Shown here piece after piece: positions 32,101 through 42,304 of a stretch of 64,000 bases of DNA. The translations under genes and the position numbers were made by a program. The stretch lies in assembly GCF_963678635.1 (NCBI RefSeq), contig NW_026971721.1:28159-92158 (forward strand). The letters are read 5' to 3'. The notes under the pieces were generated by a model. That model was not told the origin of the DNA and searched no databases. It saw only the letters and a program-made list of their open reading frames with translations. The DNA comes from Symsagittifera roscoffensis. Taxonomy: Eukaryota > Xenacoelomorpha > Acoela > Convolutidae. The number at the start of each line of letters is the position of its first letter. Positions within the stretch are counted from its first letter, which is position 1.

Positions 32101-35100
32101 TCATTGTTTTTATTATTTTTTTTTTTTCAATTTTCTTATTACTTCAAAGAAGCTTTTATCCGCAGCAAGAGAAGTTAGTTTTTTTTCCGACGGCATTATT
32201 CCAATGCAAAGAATTTCAAAAAGAAACGAAAAACGATGAAAACATTTTCGATTTTTGTTCTGAAAAAGTTTTTTTTACCCTTGCGATGAGCAAGGTTGTT
32301 GCAATCGGTTACTAGACTTTGTAAATAATAACTTGGTAAATAATGAATTTCCCGTAAATAACTTTGTTCATAGAATGGTCAAAATTAGAAATGGCAAGTT
32401 AAGGTTCATTCAGTCATAATAAATTCATTGTTTTTTGCGTCGCCGGCACACTTGGTCTGGTGGTAACGAAAAAGTCTGGGACGGCAAAGGTGTTGGTTTT
32501 GAATTTGGCAAGACCTGCTTTTTTTTCAAACGAAGTTTATCGCATCAAAAAATGTCGGCTTATTATTTGTATGCTTGCTTTGTCGGCTTAGTTGGGACGT
32601 CGTTGAATTGTTTTTTTTTTTGATGTACGGAAGTTACCTTATAGTTGTTATTAAAGTTTTGATTGTTTTTGCGATTAGTAATTTTTACTAATTTTGACGT
32701 GATAGATTTCGGCCTATATAAAATCGGCCTAATGGCCTCATATTGCGTCTTTCGACGAGCAAAGAAAGTTATGTGTGTTATGAGGGTGAGGTGGATTTAT
32801 CAACTTTTTATTAGTCATATGTTTTTTTATTTTTCAGATTTCGCAGCGGAATAAAAGTTTTATCTATTTATCCAGATTTCTCAAATTGGTTCAATTTTAT
32901 CAAAAAAAGTGTCAATCATAAATAGTTCTAGCAATTCAATGAGCTAGGGCCATCTTTTTTTTCTTCGAAATTCGCAAGTTTTTTTAAATTTTGATTTTTT
33001 TCCAAAAAAAAAACAAGTCAGTATTTTTTGTTTCCTGACCTTCAATGAATCTTCTTGAACTGTCTGTCGTTTATGATTACAATTGTCAATTTTGAACAAT
33101 TTTCAATCGAAGATGATTGGTTGGTGTTTGTTTTGTTCAAGATTTGTATACATGGTAAATTTTTTATTCGAACTGCTTGGAGCATTCGAAAAAATTCAAT
33201 CATTACACTTGCGATCAGCTTAGTGTATTATTACGAACCTTCTATTTTTTCTAACCTAACTCGCAAATGAAAGTTCTCCAGTTATAAAGCCGAATTTGGA
33301 AATTTCACTGTAGCATTGGAAATTGCATAGCATCTGTTCTCCAGTTTTTACCAATTCGAGGCTTATTTCTTATTTTTATTATTGCATTTTATAGTGCTGC
33401 TTTTTATCGTTTTCTGGTGAGTGTTTGCAAAGCAAAGCTTCGCCTCTCTGTTTTAACTTTTTTTCGGCTTTATATGTTACGGCCTATATTATATCGTCTT
33501 ATTGACCTCATATTGTTTCTTTCGGCGAGCAAATAAAACTTTGTATGTGTTCTGGGGGTGAGTCATAGTCATGTTAGGAACATTAATAATTAAGATGCAG
33601 TTTTATTTTTTAAGAGACCGTGCAAGAAAATTTTTGTTGTCCACAAATCCTAATTATAATTTTTGGCAATATATGATCAATCGATTTGGACGAAAAGGAT
33701 AGTGCCAACATTTTTGCATTAACTATAATTATCCAATCTAACTACTTCAAGTTTTATGTACTTCAATAAGCCATGATTACAAGTTTTATGTACTTCAATA
33801 AGCCATGATTAACCAGAATAGACTCTGATTAACTTTCGCCTGTCTTTAAAAGTCCAAATTTTTATTTGCTCCATAGGTGGTGACCTGGGAGGAGGAGAGA
33901 AATTGGCAAGTGCTGAAAGGGCGACTTTTTACCATAATCTGGCAGCCGCATATGAGAAAATGGTTAGTGGTTTTTACACAGTTTGAAACGCAATTGGTTA
34001 TGTTTGTTCTACTTGGTTTACCTGATGTAGAAATTGCTGTTTTCTATTACACAATCTAGCTAGCGGGTGTATTGTAATAGTATGTAGTCGTAAGTAGAAG
34101 TTGTCATTTGGTGGAACTTTAGGTTTCACGATCTGTTGGATTGTAAATTTAATCTCGCGTGTTCTCTTCTCTGCTTTATTGGTGGCTAGATTTTGCCGAT
34201 CGTCAAGACATGATATTCCCAATCTACTGGTCGGAGGTTCAATGCCCCCATTTAGCACTAATTTTATTTATATTTGTTGGCATTTTTGCTGCATAGCATT
34301 GGCAATTTTTTAGCATCTGAAGCTGCCTGCTATGTTTCTAGTCTTTGCTTAATTTCAAGGGATCGTGTTGAAAGTTAGTTTCATTTTAGTTTTTTTAGTT
34401 ATATTTTTTCCACGCAAAATTAGGTACCACAAATAATTATCGGATTGAGTTGCTTGATATATCATACTTTCAGTCGTGATTCGAACGACATAAAATTTCG
34501 AAATAATTGTCCCAGTATCCAGAAAAACAGGTTTAAAATTTAAACAGGTTAGATTTTTAGTCTCAATTCGTTCGAATAAAGCGATTGATCAGGCTTATTA
34601 TTTTTTTTAAATTTAAGCCGCTTAAAACATTTGATTTCGGCTCATTTTAGTTTTACTCGAGTAAATTTGTTTTTGGAGCATGTTGGGAATTAAAAAAATT
34701 CGAAAAAAAATTGATATTTTTAATGGTTTTTTGTTTTCCTTTTAGTTTTTCTTCTAAAACTGTTGTCCATTTTGCCTATTTAACTATACCACGGAAAAAA
34801 CGACTTTAGTTTTAAAAAAGGACACTATTTTTTGTGTGTTTTTCAAGACTATGTTCGTAACATTCTTTGCTTCTTGCACTGTAACCGGTTATCATTCTTT
34901 AACATTTTTTTCATGGAAAATATAAAATGGTACCGCTTCCCATAAACTTAAAAGCAAGTAAGGCGAAACATATTGATTGATTTTCATTTTTAAAAGTATT
35001 TTAATTTTTTAATTTCAAAAGTAATTTTAATGTAGTTGACCTTTTTCCAACTCACTGTTGGCTATGTTTTAGCAGATTTCTAAGCGAAATGAATCGGCTG

Positions 35101-38100
35101 TAGATCCATTTTTTCGAGTTGGGTTTTGAAATAAAAAAAGTGTGTCACAAAAAGATTCTTGAAATTAAAAGGTCGTATATTTTTTTGAGAATGCTTCAAG
35201 AAATTAAGCATTGTTTTACTGTGTTCGTAAGTTCGTTAGCGTTTGAGTTGCGTTGCAGGAGAAGCCGGAAGACGTTGTTCGTGAATGCTCCAACTGCCTC
35301 AAAATCAGTCCCAAATACATCAAAGCCTTGTCGAAGAGAGCAAAAGCCTACAAGTCGTTAGGCGAACTAGAATATGCAATCCAAGATATAACAGCGGCTG
35401 CTTTATTAGAAGATTTAGCAAACGCGGAAAACATGCAGGTGGATATATTTTAGAATGGGTGGCTGTTTTGGAAACTGTCTATCGTGACTGTAGTAGGTAT
35501 AGATCAAAATGTGAATTTATTAGGTATAGATTTTTTAAATGAAAATGAGTGTTTATTGTTTTAGTTAAAAATTCTTCTAAAAAGTTAATCAATAGTTCAA
35601 ATTCGCGTCGCTTGTTGTCATTACTTGTACGTTATTTTTGAAGCTTACTAGAAAAGTTTTCAAAAGATTCAATTCTTTTTTAATTGGCCACCTATTCTAA
35701 GATATCGCTAACATGCAGCTATCAGAAGTTATTACGAAAGAATTGTCAGAGAAGAAAGCGAAAGAGAAGTATGCATCAAAAACATCGAGACCGAGTCCTT
35801 CTAAACATTTTGTGAAGGGATATTTCGACAGCTTCACTTTTAGTATTTTCGATTGCGAAGTAAGTGCAAAAAGCAGTGATGTCTTTTCCTTAATACAGTT
35901 TTTAAAATCAGCTACAAGTTTTGAGGCGTTCAAAAAGAATAATGTAGTCATCTTTAATATTTTTAAATCATGTTTGTTAACTAATAAAAAAAGTTAGTGG
36001 CTTTTTCGAATTTGAAAAATGCAAAATTAAAAATAATTTATAAATTGGTAAATGTGATTAAATAAAGGTTTGGCAACATCATGAAATTATCACATTTCTT
36101 TGAAACGTTCAGGCAGCTTAAAATAATTAAGATGACATTTTTTAACTTTTAATGATATTTTGAAATAATAAGTTCTTGAATAAAATCTGACATCATTGCC
36201 GATCACGAACAGACACCTTCAGAAGACGCTGACACTTCAAAGGGTTTCCTGAAAGCGAAGAAGTTGTTCGAAGAGGGAGATGACTTCGAAGGTGTGGAGA
36301 GTGCGTGTAGTTATGAAATTGACAGGGTGGGTGAGGATTCGCCCTTTTATATTAATGCGTTGCTAGTCCGAGGAACATTCCGATTATTGTCAGGTAAGCT
36401 GTCATTGTTTTGATTTGAAAATTTTTGTCAAATTGAAGAAAAAAAAATTTAATATCTCTTGCCTTTCCTTCTTTAAAAAAAATGTTCATCAACTGCTATT
36501 GCTTATAAACTGCAACTGTTCATTACTAAAAGCTCGCGAAAACCATGGTTTTGATTTCGAAACGCGATCTTAGAACGAGACTTCAAGCTTTTGATTGCAT
36601 TGCTGCCAATTATGTTTGAGATTCAAGACCTATTTTTTAGTGACCCATCGGCTCTTTTCCCGTTATTTGTTGTACCATTTAAAAGGATAAATTACATGTC
36701 CGTAACTGAAAAATTCGAATTATGACATGTTTTTTTTTGAAAATAAAGTCAAGTCGCAAATGAATTTTAAGCGCGGGATTCAAGTTTAATGCAACCCGAT
36801 AAATTTTTCAGTTTTGATTATTACAGGTGCTGCCAAACTGGCCTTAGAAGACCTCGAGAAGGTAGTGAACAGTCCGAAGTCTTCTGCACACCAGAAGTCG
36901 AATGCTCTGATCAAGAGAGGCAGTCTACACATGCAGAACCAGGAGAACTTCAGAGCCATGGCCGACTTCGAACAGAGTGTGGAAGTGGCGGACGAAAGTG
37001 TAGATGCCCATCATCACAGGGGACAGGTGATATTTGTTTGGAAATTAATTAAAATAGTAGGCTCGTTTATAAAAAAAGTTTTTCGTGCTGGGGGGCATCG
37101 AGCAACAGACCTCAAAATTTTCCTGCAGTTACGTCTATGATGATAGGTATACGGAGCGTAGTGTAGTACTTTGAACCAATTTTTTTCCAACTTAAGTCGC
37201 ACATAAAAGTCCTCATTTGGTGGTACTTATGTTGAATCTTTTTAACTATCCCCCCCCCCCCCCCCTATGCATGTTTTATTTTTGACAACCATTTCTGTAT
37301 AAAATATGCATTTCAAAAACGTCAACAATTTGTTGGGTTTTCATTTTCGCGCGTTCGTATTTGTATTACTCACTATTTATATAATACCTACGTAAAAATT
37401 TTAAAATATGAATATTTTCTGAAAGTTGTTTTAAGCTATTGGAAATGTGGCCGCCAAAGTTGAATTTCTGAAAATCGAAATAGGGGGGGGGGGGGGGGAA
37501 TAGTTAACAAGATCCCTTATGTTTTATTCCCAAACATTGGCAATATAATAGCAACTGTTAGTGCTTTTTTGGTAGCTAGTATTAATCGTTTTTACGTAAG
37601 ACTCTTAATTTCAAGGCGAGAGGTTCGATTCCGGCTAATACCTTTTCTTCCTTTTCTTGTTTATGGCTTTTTAAAGCTAATTTCTGCCATTTTCTCGCTT
37701 CGCATTTGTGTTGAATGTCACCAAAGTTAGCAGAAATAAAAAGTGACTGTGTACCCTATTCAATGCCGGTCATAGAAATCGATCGAATCTTTATTTTTGC
37801 TGCCAGCTGTTCCTGTTAATGGAGGACAATGAGCGATGCATTGATGAGTTTAACAAGTGCATCAAACTAGACCCCTCCTTTTACCAACCAGCCATCCAGC
37901 TGTGCTATGCAAACTACAAAGTGGCAGCCACCCAGAGGGATCTCATCAAAGCCAACAGGGCTTTGGAGGAGTTCAAAGGTTCCGAACCTTTTCATTTCTA
38001 CTTTCAGCTAACTTGTGTTATAACGAGGTGTACGGTACAAGGTGTACGGTGGAGGTACACGAGGTGTACGGCAGTGGATCGAATTCGTTTCTTGCTAGAT

Positions 38101-40808
38101 GTATTCGTTTTTAAATAATTGCGAGAGCAAGAGTCTTGTCATCAGGAACTAGACTGTTTTACCGTAAACAACTTGTCTTACAATTTTGTAATTGAAAGTG
38201 ATGTGGCTCATTGTCGATTCTTTGCAATTTGCAGACCCCTTCTCACTTGGCCTGGATGTAATGCGATTGCCTTTGTACCCTATGGTTTGGGTTTCGAGTC
38301 CCGGTTGGACCTTGTTTTTTTATAGTGTCTGAAATTGAAGTTTTTCCTGGACAACTGCAATAGTCGGACTGTAGTTTGGCAGCTTATGTTTTGTCGGCTT
38401 CGTTGCCATGCAAAAATATTTTTTTTGCGCTGCTAGCAGTTCATTACAGTCTCAGGTTTTGTTGATTAACTAATGTAGCTTTTTAAAATTTACTATCCCT
38501 GACTGGTATATTTTCCGTTTTTTTTTTTCGCTTAAAATTTTACTCGGCTTAAATGATTTCAGCGCATGTTTTATTGGTTTTGTGAAACTTTTTTGCATCG
38601 GTTTACGGGCAAAAAATGAGCATTTTGTTTTGAACAAATCGGGTGTTGGTAGTATAAAAATTAAAATTTCAAACTTTTTAATCGCTCAAAATTATTTGTA
38701 TGACAACAGTTTCCTTTGGCATTTTTTTTGTTTTTGAAGAAATTGGCGTCTAACCATGTGTATTCAGCTCAGTGAACGCTCGGAAAAAAATTGTGAAATC
38801 TTAGTGGTTGGGTTTCTCGTCTGTTTTTCTGAGATTCAGTTTTTCGTTTTCCAAAGTTTTTATTTTCAAGTTAATTGATGTCTAACCGCGTGTAGTTGGC
38901 TTATTAAACGCTCGGAAAATACTAAAAGCTCGTTCAATGCTAGTGGTTGTATTTCTCGTCTGTTTTTCTGAAATTGAACTTTCGTATTTCCAATTTTTGT
39001 TTTTGATTTAGTTTTTTTTTCGATTTAGTTATTTCCATATTTCTGTTTATTTCACAGCTTGTCATGCTACGCTGCCATTGTATCGCAGGTGATTTTGACT
39101 CACAGTTGTCTGATAGCATCAGTTCCACTTAACTGCGAAGCTAACGTGCTAAGCCCAATAAATATGATGTAAACTTTGAATTCTTTAGATATTTTGAAGA
39201 AGTTTCCCAAATCGTCAGATGGTCACGCAATGTATGCTCAGGCCTTAGCAGATGCAGGTCAGCCTACAGAGTCACTAGCCATGTTCGACAAGGCCATTGC
39301 ATTGTGTACAGAGAATGCCGCCAACTATGTCCATAAGGGGTAAATATAGAATATCTTTTTTTTTACTTTTTCAAGTTCAATTATTTCAAGAGTAATTAAA
39401 AGCACGATTTAAAGTAAATATGAAAATGTACGACTTGTAAAATATATTATTTCCTTGAAAATTGAATTTCGGATTGAGTTTTTGAAATGAGATTTTTTGG
39501 ACAATCAGATTTTAGCGTTTTGCATGTTGGCTTACTGAATAGTTCGGCCACTTAAGCTCAAGGAAGGATCTTTACTTTGGTTGTTTGACTAAACACCGAA
39601 CTCTGATCGAGTTATGTTCGAAGTACAAGTACTTTTTTCATTTGATCTTAATTTGTGTTCAGCATGTTACTGCTGCAACTGAAAGGCGACTACAACGCAG
39701 CCATCGATCTCATCAAGCAGTCGATAGAGAAAGACCCCAGAAGTGACTTCGCCTATGAGATGATGGGCAACATTGAGATCAAGAGAGGAGATTACTCTGC
39801 TGCTGCCAAGGCCTTTGAAAAGTCCATTGACAACGCTAGATTTGAGGTACGAGTTGAAACTATAAATCAGTCTGGCAAGGGTCTTAGTTTCAGGTATTTA
39901 GCTGGTAGCTGCGGCGTTCGTTATTGGCCCTTCATAGTCAGGTGTTTGGCTAGTTTTTTTTTAAATGGTTATGTTGTCTCACTATCAATCAGCGAGCACG
40001 TATGAATATAATGTGAAAAAATCCGAACACTTCGTTTCACTGATTGATGATTTTTTGATGTAAAATAACAAAACATTTGACAAACTTACTAGCAGATCAA
40101 ATATATTTAAAAAATCAAATCATCTGCTGTTTTTTGACTCTATCAAGAGTCGATGAACGTAGTTCAGACTCTTATATAGGTCGGGATGATTTTTTTCCGT
40201 TTTTTTTTTCATGCTCAAATTTGCTTTTTCGCCGATTGACTTGTGACTTCTTAAATTCAGTGTATTTCCTTGTTCAAAGTAAGACATACTCCCCTATCGA
40301 ACAGCAAAATGTAATGGCTCCGAAAAACATGATCGGCTTCTGTTTTTGAAAATGGAAATTAGTTTTCATATTTCCCACTGAAATAAAAATTTTACCTATT
40401 GATCCAGTTTCCTCAAATCGGGTTAGTTTTATCAAAAAAGTGTCATTTATAAATTGTTCCAGAAATTCAAGAGGTTTAAGGCTATATATTTTTTCCCTGA
40501 AATTCGAAAATGGAGATTTTTTCAAAATAATTTCACCTGTCTGTTGGCTATGTTCGAGTTTTTGAACAAATTTTCCATAATTTTTTGAACAAAGCCCCCC
40601 CCCCCCCGCTCGAGAAAATCCTAGATCCGCCCCTGTAAAAAATGGTTCTTTTCAGGCGAAACTCTAAAGGGTAATGCTGACTTCGATTATGTTTTAGGTT
40701 GAGATGGAGCGAATGTATTTTCTCTACCTGTCAGCTAGTTCCTGGAAGTATGTCAAGGATAATTACGGAATAGACGTCTCCACGATCATCGGAAAAGCCA
40801 TGCAATAA
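23163..40808 (+). CDS. TOMM70: TOM70, mitochondrial import receptor subunit (11 coding exons, 597 aa)
   Basis: Outer-membrane receptor that docks Hsp70/Hsp90-bound precursors for TOM import. Exons: 23163-23402, 31883-32030, 33877-33962, 35259-35438, 35719-35859, 36213-36393, 36827-37026, 37807-37978, 39189-39339, 39663-39846, 40698-40808. All introns are GT-AG and phases agree, giving 1,794 nt including stop. Exon 1 encodes an N-terminal anchor (HVALGAAGVVLVGVSSYGIY) then a basic linker. Exons 2-4 carry the clamp TPRs (KMRGNKYFK, ATFYHNLAAAYEK, YIKALSKRAKAY). Exon 5 has the TOM70 signature KAKEKYASK and PSPSKHFVKGYF. Exons 6-11 carry the C-terminal TPRs (ALIKRGSLHMQ, VDAHHHRGQ, HAMYAQALADAG, FAYEMMGNIEIKRGDY). 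Length matches the family (about 600 aa). The first intron is 8,480 bp because of repeats. Confidence 0.95.
23803..24295 (+). CDS. Unrecognised exon-like reading frame in TOM70 intron 1
   Basis: An acceptor-like CTGGCTCTACAG ends at 23802 and is followed by a 163-residue open frame to TGA at 24293-24295 (INSTPYVEEMMLKIPDY ... VGSLQGVRDVP). Composition is that of a real helical protein (ELKNEALEISAFCALILQA, LDERIPQVVEYFEELL). The phase (one base completing a codon) does not match TOM70 exon 1, which ends in phase 0, so it is not a simple alternative TOM70 last exon. It could be the last exon of a nested gene, an unspliced small gene starting at the in-frame ATG at 23831, or a retained fragment. 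Family not recognised. Confidence 0.5.
24317..29480. repeat. 2,529-bp tandem duplication with partial third copy
   Basis: Copies at 24317-26845 and 26846-29374, then a partial copy 29375-29480. The landmark TTGAA...TTTTAGATAAYTTARTAGCTTAC starts each copy with spacings of exactly 2,529 bp. Other paired landmarks include GTTGCAACCGGGTTC, GAACGCTACCTAGCCTCTC and TAGTGCGCAGC(A/T)CAGCTTCGTGTC. Copies are diverged with many indels, so the event is not recent. It lies wholly within TOM70 intron 1 and contains no convincing gene. Confidence 0.85.
29493..29638 (-). CDS. Antisense coiled-coil exon inside TOM70 intron 1
   Basis: On the minus strand TTGTTTTAG (acceptor) is followed by a 146-nt open exon and then AG|GTAAAC (donor). 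It encodes 48 residues beginning KNEVSNQLQSVKSTMNESKK and ending LEAKKLVIRL, a strong heptad-type coiled coil. It begins directly where the partial third copy of the 2,529-bp duplication stops. Neighbouring exons of the same gene were not found. It could be a stranded exon from a duplicated or moved gene, or part of a nested antisense gene. Confidence 0.5.
30713..31299. mobile_element. hAT-like MITE (587 bp) with perfect 8-bp target duplication
   Basis: Terminal inverted repeats GGATCAATTGAGCAATC (17 bp perfect) continue into C/G runs. The element is flanked by AGTGCATC at 30705-30712 and 31300-31307. An internal second motif (ATTGAGCTATC followed by a C run) is also repeated at both subterminal regions. 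An 8-bp duplication is the mark of hAT-superfamily insertion. No transposase is encoded. It lies in TOM70 intron 1. Confidence 0.85.
31390..31830 (+). repeat. AT-rich interspersed repeat, representative copy
   Basis: Shared landmarks in order: RRTGAACGTAGTGARGRCYC, TTCAATGCATTTCC, CTATCGAACAGCAAAA, ACGAAAAACGTGATCGACTT, TTGATCCAGTTTTTCTCAAA, AAATTGTTCTA and TTCCAACTGTCGGTTGGCTA. Further full or partial copies, all in this orientation: about 25630-26110, 28165-28650, 29300-29340 plus 30240-30500, 32700-33010, 40140-40555, 41570-41894 (split by the LTR element) and 59190-59600. No coding capacity. The family is unnamed by me. Confidence 0.75.
33748..33811. repeat. Perfect 32-bp tandem duplication
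   Basis: The unit beginning CAAGTTTTATGTACTTCAAT occurs at 33748-33779 and again at 33780-33811 without change. It lies in TOM70 intron 2, just upstream of exon 3. Confidence 0.9.
34080..34260 (+). repeat. tRNA-related SINE-like fragment, copy 1
   Basis: Contains TCATTTGGTGG followed later by GGTGGCTAGATTTTG (box A-like) and CGGAGGTTCAATGCCC (box B-like). The same arrangement recurs near 37205-37642. The antisense frame here (GGIEPPTSRL) is a typical false ORF from a tRNA-like T arm, not a gene. Confidence 0.4.
37234..37515. mobile_element. Second MITE (282 bp) with 8-bp target duplication
   Basis: Imperfect terminal inverted repeats (GAATCTTTTTAACTAT left; reverse complement of right end GGATCTTGTTAACTAT) run into long C/G homopolymers (about 16 C at 37250-37265, about 16 G at 37483-37498). 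CTTATGTT flanks it at 37226-37233 and 37516-37523. It is inserted inside a tRNA-related SINE-like repeat in TOM70 intron 7. Confidence 0.8.
37560..37645 (+). repeat. tRNA-Lys(CTT)-like SINE fragment or pseudogene
   Basis: GGTAGCTAGTA (degenerate box A), GACTCTTAATTTCAAGG (anticodon arm with CTT in the loop) and AGGTTCGATTCC (box B/T arm) occur in tRNA order and spacing. The acceptor stem does not pair well, so this is a tRNA-derived repeat rather than a functional tRNA gene. The same repeat body is interrupted upstream by the MITE at 37234-37515. Confidence 0.5.
38029..38072. repeat. Short tandem repeat AGGTGTACGG
   Basis: The decamer AGGTGTACGG occurs three times with related spacers, immediately downstream of the exon 8 donor of TOM70. 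Confidence 0.7.
38225..38312 (+). repeat. tRNA-like box B fragment
   Basis: GGTTTCGAGTCCCGG resembles a T arm, with TTGGCCTGGATG upstream where a D arm would lie. It cannot be folded into a full cloverleaf by eye, so it is probably another SINE-type remnant in TOM70 intron 8. Confidence 0.3.
40595..40635. mobile_element. Terminus of a hAT-type element with poly-C
   Basis: A run of 13 C followed by GCTCGAGAAAATCCTAGATCCGCCCCTG. Read in reverse it begins CAGGGGCGGATCTAGG, a sequence form common at hAT-type and related MITE ends in invertebrates. A similar end (CAGTAGCAGATTTAGAAT plus G run, reversed) is at 61749-61780. The opposite terminus was not found, so this may be a truncated copy. Confidence 0.45.
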
Positions 40809-40809
40809 A
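40804..40809 (+). terminator. Polyadenylation signal overlapping the TOM70 stop codon
   Basis: AATAAA at 40804-40809 overlaps the TAA stop (40806-40808). If used, the 3' UTR would be only tens of bases long. A second ATAAAA-type signal lies near 40953. Which is used cannot be told from sequence. Confidence 0.4.
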
Positions 40810-41894
40810 ATGAAAAGCAGTAGACAAGTCATTATAGTCCAATCAGAAATTAAAGAACTCTAGTTGAATATAAACTGTAAAAACAGGCACAGTTAATATT
40901 TCAGAGCAATAGGAACAGGTTATTATTGGATTTCACTAAAACAGAAAAAAAGAAAATAAAATCAAAAGCAGAAAGAGCTGCGAAACACTTTTTTAAACAC
41001 TTGCTTAACTGTATTGAAAGGAAAAGTTTTTTTTTTGTTAAAAGAACTGGCTCTTGAGGTAAATCCTGTTCAATTTCGCCTGACTCACTTTTCCACATTT
41101 TTTTCATGGTATTTACTAAAACTTCCGGAATCTGATCCCAAGTTTTTGATAAGTTTTTCTTAAATACCATGCTCGAAAATAGATTCCAATGTTTGCTGTA
41201 AATTATAAATGAAACATTATGATTGATTGTACGAAACTGAGTTTTGACACTGTTTTTGTTTGCATTTGAATACATCAGATATGTTAATATGTCGCCTAAT
41301 TATGTAATCTGAATTGTTCATTTTGTTCTTATCATCTTTGAAATTGGATTTTTCAACCAACATGTTTTTATAGCAAAACATTTAAAACTTACTGTTTTTT
41401 TTTAGATTTATCGAAACCCGGGGCAACAAATAACTTTATCTCAAATAAAATGTCTATTAAAAATTCAAACTTTTCTAACAGTTGCTTAAGAGTCGAAAGT
41501 AGTTCAGAATCTAATTGGACGTGATATTTTTTTTTAAAGTCTAATATATCTTTTTGCGGTTCAGACCTTGTGACATCAAGGTGTTTCCTTTCTTCAAAGG
41601 AAGGTAAACTTTACCATCAAAATCTTGTACAGGTCACGAAAAACGCGATCGACTTCTATTTTCAAAAATGGAATTTGATTATCAGATTTCCCAGCGAAAT
41701 AAAAACTCTGGCTATTAATCCAAACTGGCCTAATTTTATTTAAAAATTGTCAATTTTTCGTTGTTCTAGAAAGTCTATGAGATTTAAGGGCATCTATTTT
41801 TTTCAAAGAAAAAATTGAAAGTTGAATTTTTCAAAGAAAGAAGTTAAGTCAGTTTTGTGTTTATTTGTGATTATTGACTGATTTTCAACTGTTG

Positions 41895-42304
41895 TGAGTT
41901 AGGACCGATGTGGTTAACTCATAGAGTAATTTCGGATAGGGTACACCGTCTGCTCGTCACGCTATCTTATTTTGGGCCGGATAGATTCGTGCAACTTCTT
42001 AGTCTAATACCGATCCTAATCTTACTCTTATACTTTCTAGTCTCAGGGTGTTTAACTAGTCTCTGCTAGGCTCAATAGATCTAGGGTATACTGGTTTGTT
42101 GCGGCTGCTGAAGTTCTCTTGGAGAGGCAACTAATTTCTAAGTTAAATTCAAATCTCTCTGGTGCTGAAATTACAAGTGATTTCAGCACTTACAAATAAG
42201 TGGGTTGTTAGTTAGATGGATCATGATTGGTTAATATTAAATACTTTACAGTGGTAAAATATCTAATTTATCCAATCATAAAAAATAGTTTAGATCAGGT
42301 TCCA
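41895..42304 (-). repeat. 3' LTR of the 17-kb element
   Basis: Differs from the 5' LTR at about 7 of 410 positions by eye (about 98% identity), which suggests a fairly recent insertion. It includes a near-perfect palindrome at 42162-42189 (GTGCTGAAATTAC / GTGATTTCAGCAC) with one arm change relative to the partner LTR. A CCAAT sequence is present on the minus strand. Confidence 0.95.

Noticed and set aside
33998-34258. Minus ORF with GGIEPPTSRL-like start
   Set aside because: This peptide pattern is a known false translation of tRNA-like T-arm sequence, here part of a SINE-like repeat.
24400-41000. Numerous 60-130 aa ORFs in TOM70 introns
   Set aside because: Chance ORFs in AT-rich repeats; none shows splice signals, complexity or similarity, apart from the two exon-like cases listed.
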